From: Cyclobacteriaceae bacterium
Lineage (GTDB): Bacteria > Bacteroidota > Bacteroidia > Cytophagales > Cyclobacteriaceae
Direction of reading: 5' to 3'
Assembly: GCA_030584025.1 (NCBI GenBank)
Contig: CP129487.1
Location: forward strand, 3,935,001 to 3,999,000
DNA length: 64,000 nucleotides
In this document: one piece after another, positions 34,411 to 43,914 of the stretch
Layout: the number at the start of each line of letters is the position of its first letter
How positions within the stretch are numbered: the first letter of the stretch is position 1
Notes under the pieces: model-generated
Databases searched by the model: none
What the model saw: the letters and a program-made list of their open reading frames with translations, nothing else
What the model was told of the DNA's origin: nothing
Program-made: the position numbers and the translations under genes

Positions 34411-34418
34411 TATTTTTG
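34411..34418 (+). promoter_or_regulatory. Candidate promoter -7 element of the DUF4271-hemD pair
   Basis: TATTTTTG matches TAnnTTTG exactly, eight bases before the ATG at 34426. A TTTC at 34387-34390, with a 20-base spacer, could serve as a weak -33 element. Confidence 0.45.
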
Positions 34419-34425
34419 ACGATCC

Positions 34426-35526
34426 ATGAGTCGCTTTTTCCTTTTGTTGATAGTGGTTGGCATAACCACTGGGCTTGAGGCCCAGCATCGGTTTGTAAAA
34501 AAAAATCTGCAGTCTGAGTGGCAGGTGTTTGACGATAATGCATACAGACCATTTACGGCTGGTGATGAAGGTGTGCACACAATTTATATTCGGTTTGAAC
34601 CGGATCATTTTAAAGGAGACACGTTAAACATAGCATCCATCAATACATTCAGTTTATTTATCCAGGGAAAGTTATGGATTGACAAAGCAACATCTTTGAA
34701 TCTTGCAGTTGATAGTTTAAACAAAACTAATCCTGGTCCGATTTGGCTCGCAGTGCATGCTGATCAAGGAATTTCATCCCAAAACTTAACTACCCACGTG
34801 CAAACAAGCTTAGGTGCCGAGGCTGCAACTAATATTGCTCCGCTGGTGCGCGCAAAAACGCATGTTAAAAACTTTATTGTAGTGGCCGGTGTGGTGCTGC
34901 TGGCATTTTTTGTGTTGATCTTGCGGCTTAACCCCAGGTTAACATTCTATTACTTTTCTGTTTCCAGACTTTTTGCCATGCGTGAAAGTGATGAAGGGCA
35001 ATTCACTCGGGTAGCGAGTAGTGCCAATATTTTATTTTATCTATTTGCCTCCATGCTGATTGCATATGGATTAATGGTTACTGCGCATCAAATGGAAGAC
35101 CCCTACACACTCTTGCGGTTGCTGAAAGAAGAAAACTTTGGTATGATGATGTTGCGATGGTTGTACACGACCACATTTGTACTGACAGCACTATTCGTCA
35201 AAGCACTTGTTATCAGATTTTTTGCTGTGTTGTTTGATATTCGCGATCAGTCAGGCTTTCACTTTATTGCCTTCGTTCGGGTTACGCTCCTGATCGGATT
35301 CTTAGTTGTAATTTTTGTGGCGGGCGGATACCTGATTCGGGGAGCAAGTGCAAGCTGGACAGCAGTTTTTTATGCTGCATTACTTTGGTTTTTGATCGGC
35401 TGGAGTATACTCATTTTTTTGAAATTGCTTAGGCGCGTAAACTTCTCGGTGTTTCATTTATTTTCCTACCTTTGTGCCACGGAAGTAATACCTTTTCTGG
35501 TAACGATAAAAGTACTTTACGAGTAG
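34426..35526 (+). CDS. DUF4271 membrane protein
   Basis: The 366-aa product has a signal peptide ('FFLLLIVVGITTGLEAQ'), an extracytoplasmic region (about 20-145) and seven or so membrane segments from about residue 150 to the end. The pattern fits DUF4271, a Bacteroidota family usually found directly before uroporphyrinogen-III synthase. Its stop (TAG) is immediately followed by hemD, one base apart by one reading. A role in heme-related or envelope function has been suggested only from context. Confidence 0.85.
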   Translation: MSRFFLLLIVVGITTGLEAQHRFVKKNLQSEWQVFDDNAYRPFTAGDEGVHTIYIRFEPDHFKGDTLNIASINTFSLFIQGKLWIDKATSLNLAVDSLNKTNPGPIWLAVHADQGISSQNLTTHVQTSLGAEAATNIAPLVRAKTHVKNFIVVAGVVLLAFFVLILRLNPRLTFYYFSVSRLFAMRESDEGQFTRVASSANILFYLFASMLIAYGLMVTAHQMEDPYTLLRLLKEENFGMMMLRWLYTTTFVLTALFVKALVIRFFAVLFDIRDQSGFHFIAFVRVTLLIGFLVVIFVAGGYLIRGASASWTAVFYAALLWFLIGWSILIFLKLLRRVNFSVFHLFSYLCATEVIPFLVTIKVLYE

Positions 35527-35547
35527 GTGAATCCAGTACAAGTTGAT

Positions 35548-36324
35548 ATGAGTGAAAAAGTGAACGACAGGATGCGTAAAGTGAAGAGCATTCTCGTAAC
35601 GCAAGAGGCACCCACCGATTCTAATTCTCCTTATTTTAAACTGGCAGAAAAATATAATCTGAAGATAGATTTTCGTCCGTTTATTCAGGTTGATCCGGTG
35701 CCCGCCAAAGAATTCAGGAAACAGAAAATTGATATTCTGGATCACACCGCCATAATTTTTACCAGCCGCAATGCCGTTGATCATTTTTTTCAGATCTGTG
35801 CCGAGCTTAAAGTAGAAATGCCGGCCGATATGAAATATTTCTGCATCTCGGAGCAGACATCCAACTACCTGCAGAAGTACATCGTGATTCGCAAGCGTAA
35901 GATTTTCACCGGCCTTAAAACCACACAGGATTTACTGGAGATATTAAAGAAGCACAAAAACGAAAAGTACCTGTTTCCATGCTCCGACATCCGCAAAAGT
36001 GATATCCCGGATTTTTTAAGCGAGAATGGGTTCACCTTTACAGAAGCGATCATCTATAACACCGTGGCCAGTGACCTTTCCGATCTGAAGGAAGTGTATT
36101 ACGATATCCTGGCCTTCTTCAGCCCTTCTGGTATTAACTCTTTATATGTAAACTTCCCGGATTTTATCCAAAATAATACCCGTATTGCAGCGTTTGGACC
36201 TACAACGGCCAAGGCGGTTCGCGATGCCGGGTTGATTTTGGATATTGAGGCCCCGCTACCCAACGCGCCCTCCATGACCGGGGCAATTGAACTCTATATT
36301 AAGAAGGCCAACGGAGCTAAATAA
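35548..36324 (+). CDS. hemD: Uroporphyrinogen-III synthase
   Basis: From the ATG at 35548 the product is 258 aa; a GTG at 35527, directly after the DUF4271 stop, would add seven residues. HemD hallmarks are the two-lobed layout with 'ILVTQEAPTDS' at the start, 'IIFTSRNAVDHFF' (about 70-82), 'YLFPCSDIRKSDIPDFL' (about 140-156) and the C-terminal 'AAFGPTTAKAVRDAGL'. It closes hydroxymethylbilane to uroporphyrinogen III with ring-D inversion. It is co-directional with DUF4271 and lies just upstream of the T9SS cluster. A TACCTTTG at 35467 inside the previous gene could be a secondary promoter. Confidence 0.88.
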   Translation: MSEKVNDRMRKVKSILVTQEAPTDSNSPYFKLAEKYNLKIDFRPFIQVDPVPAKEFRKQKIDILDHTAIIFTSRNAVDHFFQICAELKVEMPADMKYFCISEQTSNYLQKYIVIRKRKIFTGLKTTQDLLEILKKHKNEKYLFPCSDIRKSDIPDFLSENGFTFTEAIIYNTVASDLSDLKEVYYDILAFFSPSGINSLYVNFPDFIQNNTRIAAFGPTTAKAVRDAGLILDIEAPLPNAPSMTGAIELYIKKANGAK

Positions 36325-36437
36325 CTGATTCATTTATTGGAATTTACATTTCGTTGATTTTTATTACACTTTAATTACATGCACGTTGACAGTATCGTAA
36401 AAAAGCATTTACTTTAACCTTGCATGTTTATTCTTTG

Positions 36438-37400
36438 ATGCTCAGGAAAGGTTTATATATAATTTTTTGCCTTCTGCTTGCGAGTAGCTCTACTGTATTT
36501 GCCCAACAGGACGCACAGTTTACGCAGTACATGTTCAACCCGCTTTACCTGACGCCCGCAGCGGCTGGTGAAGATGGCATAACCCGTGCTACCGTTATTC
36601 ACCGCAGCCAGTGGCTGGGATATCAGTCAACATTTAATGATGGCATGGCACCCACCAGTCAGATTCTTACATTTTCAACACCCATCCATAAGTTAAAGAG
36701 CGGCTTCGGTGTTTATGTGCTCAACGACAGACTTGGCCCTCAGAATAACCTGGAGGCACAAGCCATGTATGCTTACCACCTGGGTATAAAGGAGAGTAAC
36801 AAACTAAGCTTTGGTATTAAGTTGGGGATGTATTCTCAAACCATTGATTTTGATAAGTACCGGGCCATCGATCCTGATGATCCGTGGTTGCAAGACCAGG
36901 TAGGCAAGGATTCACAGATCAAGCCCGACCTTGGCGTTGGCGTTATGTTCCGTAACGAGAAACTTTACGCGGGCATTGGTTTTAATCACTTGCTGCAATC
37001 TGAATTTAGCTTCGGCAGGTCAGCGCGCAATGCCCTTGAAAACCATATGAACATCACAGCCGGATATTTCTACGATGTGAATTTCGACCTCCAGATTAAT
37101 CCGACTGTCTTGGTAAAAACAGATTTTAACGAAACTTCAGTAGATCTTGCTGTAATCGGTACCCTGCGTAATACGATGTGGGCTGGTTTGGCGTTTAGAT
37201 CATCCGAGGCGGCTAATCTCCTCTTAGGCTATGCATTCTTAAAGGACAAGTCGCTACGGCTGGGGTACTCAATTGACTTTGTGGTGAAGGATAGAGCAGC
37301 GAAGGAGAACTTCTCGCACGAGGTCATGCTGTCGTATGAATTGCCGGTAATTGCGGGTGGCGTTAAAAAGATCGTTCGAACCCCCCGATACAGGCATTAG
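36438..37400 (+). CDS. SprF/PorP family T9SS outer-membrane protein
   Basis: From the ATG at 36438 the product is 320 aa with a signal peptide ('IIFCLLLASSSTVFAQ'). It has the SprF/PorP signature right after the signal: 'QDAQFTQYMFNPLYLTPAAAG' (about residues 24-44), then beta-barrel strands ('GFGVYVLNDRLGPQ', 'LGYAFLKDKSLRLGYSID'). Members sit in the outer membrane and assist delivery or anchoring of T9SS substrates. A TTG at 36420 is possible but would precede the signal peptide. It lies 119 bases upstream of gldK, with a promoter in between. The subtype (PorP versus a specific SprF) cannot be fixed by eye. Confidence 0.9.
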   Translation: MLRKGLYIIFCLLLASSSTVFAQQDAQFTQYMFNPLYLTPAAAGEDGITRATVIHRSQWLGYQSTFNDGMAPTSQILTFSTPIHKLKSGFGVYVLNDRLGPQNNLEAQAMYAYHLGIKESNKLSFGIKLGMYSQTIDFDKYRAIDPDDPWLQDQVGKDSQIKPDLGVGVMFRNEKLYAGIGFNHLLQSEFSFGRSARNALENHMNITAGYFYDVNFDLQINPTVLVKTDFNETSVDLAVIGTLRNTMWAGLAFRSSEAANLLLGYAFLKDKSLRLGYSIDFVVKDRAAKENFSHEVMLSYELPVIAGGVKKIVRTPRYRH

Positions 37401-37492
37401 ACGGTAAATTATTTTGGTTTTAGGCGGATTTTGTAGAATTTGGTAGACGTTTTTTAAAAATTATAGCTTTAAGCGCTATTTTCGGGTCTTTA

Positions 37493-37500
37493 TACATTTG
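37493..37500 (+). promoter_or_regulatory. Candidate -7 element of the gldKLMN operon
   Basis: TACATTTG matches TAnnTTTG exactly, 19 bases before the gldK ATG. Confidence 0.5.
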
Positions 37501-37519
37501 GCAAAACAGTAATTGAAAT

Positions 37520-38608
37520 ATGAACAAGTCAGTGTCTTCTAAACTTTTGTTGCTCGTTGCAGGGATCGCTGCCAGCGCCTGTGGACTATTGGGTATTGGC
37601 GGTGGTGGCCGCGGGGGCGACCAAGGTGAATTGGTTGGAGTACCAGGCCGTGAAGGCTTTATAATGACTATTCCATACGGTATGGTGCCCGTTCCGGCAG
37701 GAACTTTCCACATGGGTCAGGCCGATGAAGACCCTGCTTCAACTCAAATCAACTATAACAAGCAGGTAACGATTGGTTCTTTCTTTATGGACGATACCGA
37801 AATCACGAATAATGAGTACCGTCAGTTCACCAACTTTTATTTAGTAGACAACGGCAGCATCGAAGGTTTTGAAACCATTGATGCACAAACTTTCCGCGAC
37901 AACTATTATCCGGATACAACCGCATGGGTAAGAGATTTTGCGCACCACATGGGTGATCCGATTCAAGATTATTATTTCTGGCACCCAGCCTATGACGATT
38001 ACCCGGTAGTGGGTGTTAGTTGGGATGCAGCCGTGTTCTTTTCAGATTGGCGTACAGCCTACCTGAATGATTACCGCAAGAGTATCGGTGACTTCCCCAT
38101 GCCAAACTTCCGCCTTCCTTCTGAAGCGGAGTGGGAATATGCAGCCCGCGGTGGCCGTGACTTGGCTAAGTACCCTTGGGGTAACCCGTATATTCGTAAC
38201 TCAAAAGGTTGTATGCTGGCTAACTTTAAACCTGGCCGTGGTAACTTTTATGACGATGGATTCGCATACACATCACCAATAATGGCCTACTTCCCGAACG
38301 ACTACGGCCTGTATGATATGGCCGGTAACGTAGCCGAGTGGTGTTTGGATGATTTCAACCCAGCCTCAGTTCCTACCGTTTGGGATTTGAACCCACAATA
38401 CATCGACCCACGTACCAACCCCGAAGATTCACGCTACAATGCGCGCATTGCTCCTAAAAAAGTGGTTCGTGGTGGCTCTTGGAAAGATGTAGCCTATTAC
38501 CTGGAAACAGGTACCCGTACCTATGAATTTAAAGATTCAACCCGTGCGTATATTGGTTTCCGTTGTGCATTAACACACCTGGGCCGTTCGTCTGGTCGTG
38601 AATTTTAA
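37520..38608 (+). CDS. gldK: GldK (PorK-type) T9SS lipoprotein
   Basis: The 362-aa product is a lipoprotein (signal 'LLLLVAGIAASAC', lipidated Cys near residue 21) with a glycine-rich linker and a formylglycine-generating-enzyme/sulfatase-modifying-factor fold (about 55-355): 'GMVPVPAGTFHMGQ', 'DDTEITNNEYRQF', 'RLPSEAEWEYAARGG', 'GLYDMAGNVAEWC' and 'GGSWKDVAYY'. GldK/PorK forms the periplasmic ring of the T9SS with GldN. Catalytic activity is not expected. A promoter lies upstream, and gldL, gldM and gldN follow in order. Confidence 0.95.
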   Translation: MNKSVSSKLLLLVAGIAASACGLLGIGGGGRGGDQGELVGVPGREGFIMTIPYGMVPVPAGTFHMGQADEDPASTQINYNKQVTIGSFFMDDTEITNNEYRQFTNFYLVDNGSIEGFETIDAQTFRDNYYPDTTAWVRDFAHHMGDPIQDYYFWHPAYDDYPVVGVSWDAAVFFSDWRTAYLNDYRKSIGDFPMPNFRLPSEAEWEYAARGGRDLAKYPWGNPYIRNSKGCMLANFKPGRGNFYDDGFAYTSPIMAYFPNDYGLYDMAGNVAEWCLDDFNPASVPTVWDLNPQYIDPRTNPEDSRYNARIAPKKVVRGGSWKDVAYYLETGTRTYEFKDSTRAYIGFRCALTHLGRSSGREF

Positions 38609-38671
38609 TAATTGAAAACTCTAACTTATTTTTAATAAAACAGACTCATCAAAACTTAAACCCATACTACA

Positions 38672-39493
38672 ATGAGCAAGAAAAAAGGCGGATTTGCTGA
38701 ACTACTCTTTAAAACCATAATGCCCAAAGTCTATGGTATTGGTGCTGCGGTTGTTATTGTTGGTGCACTTTTTAAAATCCTACACTTTACCGGTGCAGAC
38801 GAAATGCTTATGGTTGGTCTGCTTACAGAAGCAGCCATCTTCTTTTTAAGTGCGTTTGAACCACCCGCAAAAGAAACAGACTGGACAAAAGTATACCCTG
38901 AATTGGCTGAAGACTATGAAGGAACCATTGCTGCACCAACTGTGCGTAAAGCTGGCGGTTCTTCCGATTCGCCTATTTTGAAAATTGATGAGATGCTGAA
39001 GACAGCAAAGGTTGATCAAAACCTGCTGGATAACCTCGGCAAAGGCCTGACTAACCTGGCTGATTCGGCCAAGCAAATGAATAACCTCTCCAATGCGGCA
39101 GTAGCTACCAACGAATATGCTACTAACGTGAAGACAGCTTCTAAGGCTTTAGCTGATATGAACACGTCATACAAAACTGCTATTGATGCAGTTGGTGCTA
39201 TGGCCAATGCATCAAAAGATGCAGGTGAGTATCACTCACAGGTACAAAAAGTAACCAAAAACCTGGCTGCTCTGAACTCAGTTTACGAAATGGAGTTGAA
39301 GGATGCGGATAGCCACGTGAAAAATATGAACAAGTTCTACGAAAGCCTTACTGGTGCTATGTCAGGTCTTTCCAAAGTGGGTGAAAACACTACGAAATTC
39401 ACTACAGAACTTGGAAAACTATCAGATAACCTGACTGCTCTCAACAAAGTATATGGCAGCATGCTCACTGCTATGAAAGGTGGAGGCAATTAA
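38672..39493 (+). CDS. gldL: GldL (PorL-type) T9SS inner-membrane protein
   Basis: The 273-aa product has two N-terminal membrane helices (about residues 20-40 and 48-66) with the conserved 'MPKVYGIGAAVVIVGALFKI' region and a glutamate in the second helix ('LLTEAAIFFLSAFEPP'). A long cytoplasmic coiled-coil (about 100-270) follows. GldL with GldM forms the proton-driven motor of type IX secretion and gliding. Its length and layout are standard. Confidence 0.95.
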   Translation: MSKKKGGFAELLFKTIMPKVYGIGAAVVIVGALFKILHFTGADEMLMVGLLTEAAIFFLSAFEPPAKETDWTKVYPELAEDYEGTIAAPTVRKAGGSSDSPILKIDEMLKTAKVDQNLLDNLGKGLTNLADSAKQMNNLSNAAVATNEYATNVKTASKALADMNTSYKTAIDAVGAMANASKDAGEYHSQVQKVTKNLAALNSVYEMELKDADSHVKNMNKFYESLTGAMSGLSKVGENTTKFTTELGKLSDNLTALNKVYGSMLTAMKGGGN

Positions 39494-39556
39494 TAAATCA
39501 GGACAACGTTTGTAGATAGGTTTAAGAAATTTTAGTACGCATAAAACCAAAGAAAA

Positions 39557-41146
39557 ATGGCAGGTAAAAAAGAAACCCCGCGGCAGAAGATGATCGGTAT
39601 GATGTACCTGGTACTAACCGCACTTCTGGCCCTTCAGGTGAGTAATGCTGTGCTTGAGAAGTTTGCCATTATTAACGAGACACTTGGCCAACTGATTGAG
39701 GATACCAAGAAGAACAATGAGAGTCAATTGGCTTCTATTTTGAAGGAAGGTGGAAAAAGTGAAAAGGCTGAAATCAAAGACGCAGTTCAAAAGGCTCAAA
39801 AGGTCCGCGAACTTTCGGCTTCAACCACACAATGGATTGATGGACTGAAGCAAGAAATGCTTAAAACCTCTGGTAGCGAAACCGTGAATGAGAAGATCAT
39901 CAACGATCACAGCTCCAAAGTAGCTACCATGATGATTGATAAGAAACAGAAGTGGGGAAAGGAGTTTGAAGAAACTTTAAATAATTATGTAAAGGAACTG
40001 AATGCGTTAACAGGCGAGAATTTTGAGACCTTAGCAAAAGCGCCTAAAGACATTCCAATTTTTGCAGCTGATGATGATCACGTTCGCAAAGACTTCCTGA
40101 CTTTTACCTTTGAAAACACACCTGTAATTGCTGCGCTTGCTTCCGTTTCTCAGATTCAAACCGAAGTGTTGGAATACGAGTCAGTAGCATTGCGTAAACT
40201 GGCCGAGAAAGCGGGTGCTGCACGGGTTGCTTTTGAAAACATTATTCCTATGGTACGCCCAAAGGCATCTGTAGTTGCTGCTGGTGCAACCTATGAAGCT
40301 GACATGTTTATCTCCGCCTCTTCTTCTGCACTGAGCCCTGAGATGACATTTAATGGAAATCCTATTCCCGTTGAATTAGATCCGGTTACAGGCATCAAAA
40401 TGGGTAAGGTGAAATTTACTGCATCTGGCGGTAGCTACGATGCAAACGGCAGAGCCAAAAAGACTTACGAAGCGGTTATCAAATTAAATGATGAGGAATA
40501 CCCCGCTACCATTGAATACGAAGTTGTAAAACCAACCATTCGTGTTACAACGGGTACAGCCCCTCGCCTATACATGGGTTGTGGTAACGATGTAAACATT
40601 GAAGTGCCTACTCTGGGCACAAGCTATAACCCTAGCTTCTCTGCTAAGGGCGCACAGCTTACTAAAGGACCTAAAGTTGGAAACGTAATTATCGTTCCTA
40701 ACCAAAGAAGAGTGGAGGTTTCAGTAAACAATGCGGGTACCTTTATTGGTACTGAAGTATTTGATGTGAAGCCAGTGCCTCGTCCACGCGTAATAGCTAA
40801 AGATAACAACGGCAGACCAATTGATCTGAAGAATGGATTTAAAGCTGGTTCTTTAGCTGGATTGCGTGTAAACGCTGATGCCGATGAGAACTTCAAGAGT
40901 GAAGTTCCTAAAGACGCCAATTTCCGAATACGCAACATGTCGGTAATTCTTGCCCGTGGAACAGCACGTGTCCAGGAACTAACCCTTACCAGTGAATTGA
41001 TTGATCTAAGTGCATGGCGTGCTTTGATGAGACCTGGCGACCGGATTATCATTGAACCAAAGAACATTGTTCGCATGACCTATAGTGGTGGCCAGGAACA
41101 GGTTACTGTTTCTAGTCAGGATCTTGTGACTATCCCTATTCAATAA
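39557..41146 (+). CDS. gldM: GldM (PorM-type) T9SS motor protein
   Basis: The 529-aa product begins with the GldM signature 'AGKKETPRQKMIGMMYLVLT' and a single membrane helix (about 15-36), followed by a periplasmic helical domain and three beta domains. Cytoplasmic contact with GldL is through the N terminus; the C terminus reaches GldK/N. Motifs such as 'FENIIPMVRPKASVVAAGATYEADMF' (split here) and the C-terminal 'RPGDRIIIEPKNI' fit the family. Confidence 0.95.
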   Translation: MAGKKETPRQKMIGMMYLVLTALLALQVSNAVLEKFAIINETLGQLIEDTKKNNESQLASILKEGGKSEKAEIKDAVQKAQKVRELSASTTQWIDGLKQEMLKTSGSETVNEKIINDHSSKVATMMIDKKQKWGKEFEETLNNYVKELNALTGENFETLAKAPKDIPIFAADDDHVRKDFLTFTFENTPVIAALASVSQIQTEVLEYESVALRKLAEKAGAARVAFENIIPMVRPKASVVAAGATYEADMFISASSSALSPEMTFNGNPIPVELDPVTGIKMGKVKFTASGGSYDANGRAKKTYEAVIKLNDEEYPATIEYEVVKPTIRVTTGTAPRLYMGCGNDVNIEVPTLGTSYNPSFSAKGAQLTKGPKVGNVIIVPNQRRVEVSVNNAGTFIGTEVFDVKPVPRPRVIAKDNNGRPIDLKNGFKAGSLAGLRVNADADENFKSEVPKDANFRIRNMSVILARGTARVQELTLTSELIDLSAWRALMRPGDRIIIEPKNIVRMTYSGGQEQVTVSSQDLVTIPIQ

Positions 41147-41154
41147 AAGAACTT

Positions 41155-42069
41155 ATGACTAGTATGTTAAAACGTTTTCTTCTCCTGTTGGTATTGACTT
41201 CGCCTTTACTGGTTGTAGCACAACCGGAAGAGGTCCAGTACAATCCCAACTCGTTGAATCCGATACCGCGTTATGAGCAACTGTACAAGTTGCGTGTGTG
41301 GAGAGTCTTGGACTTAAATGAGAAACAAAACAAAGGTTTCTTTGCCAATGGCGGGGAGATTACCAGGTTGATAATGGATGCTGTAAAGAGTGGGGAAATC
41401 GTCTCTGTTTATAAAAATGATTCATTGAACGAAAGCAGCAAGTACACTAAGGACGAATTTCTGGCTAACCTCATATCTCAGCAAGGTCAAACATTCCCTG
41501 CTTGGGATCCGGCAAGCACGTATTTTCAAGGTGATATTATTTCTTTTAACGGAAAGAACTATGAACTTCAAATAAACCAGGATACGGGTACGAACCCAAG
41601 TCAATCTCCAAACCAAGAGTGGCTCGTTACAACACAAGGTCAAGGATTGACATACTTGGCGCGTGATGTCAATGTACTGAATCTGATGGAAGATGTTATC
41701 TTTGATAAGAGACGTTCACGCTTGTATTACGATATTCAGGCCATTGAAATGCAGGCCTTCGATATCAATACTTCAACCTATAAATCACTCGGTTGGTTTA
41801 AGTACAAGGATATCGAAAAGGTTTTCCGTAACAACCCTGAAAAGGCATACTGGTTTAACAGACAAAACACAGCAGAGAATAAAAACTTTGCTGATGCTTT
41901 CTTGCTTCGCTTCTTCAAGGGATCGGTATACAAGATTGAAAACCCGGATGACGAAACCATTGCAGATACCTACAGAAACAACGGTCGTCCTTATTATGAG
42001 AGCGTATGGGCACGTGAGTGGGCTGAAATGATGCTCATGGAGAAGGAACACAACCTGTGGGAGTTCTAA
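41155..42069 (+). CDS. gldN: GldN (PorN-type) with internal CBM5/12-like insert
   Basis: The 304-aa product has a signal peptide ('FLLLLVLTSPLLVVAQ') and the GldN fold: 'KLRVWRVLDLNEKQN', 'FFANGGEITRLIMDAV', then 'MEDVIFDKRRSRLYYDIQAIEM' and 'ESVWAREWAEMML'. Between about residues 115 and 160 lies a block, 'WDPASTYFQGDIIS...GKNYELQ...P...EW', with the spacing of CBM5/12-type carbohydrate-binding modules. Whether this insert is shared by close relatives cannot be told here. GldN binds GldK to form the periplasmic ring. It starts eight bases after gldM ends. Confidence 0.93.
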   Translation: MTSMLKRFLLLLVLTSPLLVVAQPEEVQYNPNSLNPIPRYEQLYKLRVWRVLDLNEKQNKGFFANGGEITRLIMDAVKSGEIVSVYKNDSLNESSKYTKDEFLANLISQQGQTFPAWDPASTYFQGDIISFNGKNYELQINQDTGTNPSQSPNQEWLVTTQGQGLTYLARDVNVLNLMEDVIFDKRRSRLYYDIQAIEMQAFDINTSTYKSLGWFKYKDIEKVFRNNPEKAYWFNRQNTAENKNFADAFLLRFFKGSVYKIENPDDETIADTYRNNGRPYYESVWAREWAEMMLMEKEHNLWEF

Positions 42070-42093
42070 TCGAGTTCTTAGAAACATAACATG

Positions 42094-42120
42094 AAACCCT
42101 GATAGCCTCAGGGTTTTTTG
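42094..42120. terminator. Bidirectional-type terminator between gldN and uvrC
   Basis: AAACCCTGA (42094-42102) pairs with TCAGGGTTT (42108-42116) around a 5-base loop, followed by a T-run. It lies between convergent stop codons and also fits the minus direction, where an A-run becomes a T-run. Confidence 0.8.
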
Positions 42121-42121
42121 T

Positions 42122-43909
42122 TTACCGGGCTTGTTGCTTGATCTTTATTGCCCGTGCTTTGCCTACCAGTTCTTCGAGTTCTTCCTGGCTTGCTTCTTTT
42201 ATTTTTTTTGTGGATTTGAAGTGCCTAAGTAATTTGGTAATGGTCTTTTCACCAATGCCTTCCAGGCTGTCCAGCTCTGTTTTCAGGGTTGATTTGTTTC
42301 TCTTTTTGCGATGAAACGTAATGGCGAAGCGATGGGCCTCGTCCCGTATTTGTTGAAGCAGCAATAATCCGGGTGATTTTTTATTGATGTGTAAGGGAAG
42401 CGGATCTTCCGGATAATAGATTTCCTCAAGCCTTTTGGCAATTCCGGCAATGGGCAATTTGCCGTATAGATTTAGTTCTTTCAGCGACTCGCACGCGCTG
42501 CTGAGTTGACCTTTTCCTCCATCCACGAGGATAAGATCAGGCAACTCACTTCCTTCGTCCAGAATTTTTCTGTACCGCCTGCCTACAATCTCTTTCATCG
42601 ACTCAAAATCGTTAGGCCCGGTAACGGTTTTGATGTTGAAGTGCCGGTAATTTTTTTTATCTGGCTTTCCGTTCACAAAACGTACCATGGATGCAACCGG
42701 GTAGCTGCCTTGAAAATTTGAATTATCAAAACATTCAATAATCATGGGCGGGTGCTGAAGGTGCAAATCTTTTTGTAAAATTTGGATAACCTCTGCTTGT
42801 CGTGATTTTTTCTCACCCCGAACCAATTCGCGCTCCTTTTGCATCTCCAGTGCATTTTTCAGCGAGAGAGAAAGAAGTTTTTTCTTGTCACCTATTTTAG
42901 GGATGGTGTTTATGATTTCTTCAGAGATCAGTACAATGGGAAGGTTGCTGATAATCTCACGATGCAATGAATTTGTTTGTTCACGCAGTGAAACCAGTGC
43001 ATAGGAAAGTAATTCTTCATCGGGTTCATCGAGTTTTTTCTTCACTTCCAATGTTTTCGAGAACACAATCGCTCCCTCTTTAACCTGCATGTAGTTGATG
43101 TAGGCATAATCATTTTTGCTGGCGATTGACACCACATCAATGTCGGTAAGGTTTCGGTTCACCACCAGCGATTTGCTTTGGAACCGATCGAGTAGATTAA
43201 GTTTGTCTTTAAATTTTTGAGCTTGCTCAAATGAGAGACTTTCGGCAGCTGCTTGCATGTGGCGCTGAAAGTATTGCTCTACCTTGCTCAGGTTTCCTTT
43301 CAGGATGTGGCGGGCCTGGTCAATATCTTCGAGGTAGTCGGATTCGCTTTGTAAATTTTCACAAGGGCCTTTACAATTGCCGATATGAAATTCAAGACAA
43401 ACTTTAAATTTTTTCTGTTCAATGTTAGCTGCGGTAAGTGCAAGCGTGCACGTGCGAATGGTATATAGTTTCCTTACCAACTCTAGCACACTTTTCATAG
43501 CCGTTACGCTGGCATAAGGGCCAAAGTACTCACCTTGTTCAGGTAAATATTTTCGCGTAGATATGATTCTTGGAAAGCGTTCGTTGAGAATGCAGAGGTA
43601 TGGAAATGTTTTATCATCCTTTAACAGGATGTTGTACTTCGGCTGATTCTGTTTAATGAAATTATTTTCCAGCAACAACGCATCGAATTCAGTGTTGGCC
43701 ACCGTGTATTCGATGTGGTTAATTTCTGAAACAAGTTTTAGTGTTTTACGGTTTAGTCCGCTGCTTTTATTAAAGTAGGAGCTAACCCGTTTCTTCAGAC
43801 TTTTCGCCTTGCCTACATATATGAGTTCGTGCTGTGCATTGTAAAAGCGGTAAACACCGGGTGAATCCGGAAGCAGAAGAGCATAATCTTTTAGCTCATC
43901 AAACAACAT
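42122..43909 (-). CDS. uvrC: Excinuclease ABC subunit C
   Basis: The 595-aa product is full-length UvrC: GIY-YIG nuclease domain (about residues 15-95, 'SPGVYRFYNAQ', 'LIYVGKAKSLKKRV'), UVR/UvrB-binding region (about 200-235), the RNase-H-like nuclease domain ('IIECFDNSNFQGSYPVASMV', 'DLILVDGGKGQLS') and C-terminal helix-hairpin-helix ('LEGIGEKTITKLLRHF'). It makes both incisions in nucleotide excision repair. The penicillin-binding protein and sprE lie upstream on the same strand. Confidence 0.98.
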   Translation of the reverse strand: MLFDELKDYALLLPDSPGVYRFYNAQHELIYVGKAKSLKKRVSSYFNKSSGLNRKTLKLVSEINHIEYTVANTEFDALLLENNFIKQNQPKYNILLKDDKTFPYLCILNERFPRIISTRKYLPEQGEYFGPYASVTAMKSVLELVRKLYTIRTCTLALTAANIEQKKFKVCLEFHIGNCKGPCENLQSESDYLEDIDQARHILKGNLSKVEQYFQRHMQAAAESLSFEQAQKFKDKLNLLDRFQSKSLVVNRNLTDIDVVSIASKNDYAYINYMQVKEGAIVFSKTLEVKKKLDEPDEELLSYALVSLREQTNSLHREIISNLPIVLISEEIINTIPKIGDKKKLLSLSLKNALEMQKERELVRGEKKSRQAEVIQILQKDLHLQHPPMIIECFDNSNFQGSYPVASMVRFVNGKPDKKNYRHFNIKTVTGPNDFESMKEIVGRRYRKILDEGSELPDLILVDGGKGQLSSACESLKELNLYGKLPIAGIAKRLEEIYYPEDPLPLHINKKSPGLLLLQQIRDEAHRFAITFHRKKRNKSTLKTELDSLEGIGEKTITKLLRHFKSTKKIKEASQEELEELVGKARAIKIKQQAR

Positions 43910-43914
43910 GCTGA

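Noticed and set aside
40624..41076. 150-aa open frame on the minus strand
   Set aside because: Antisense to conserved GldM; composition looks like a shadow frame.
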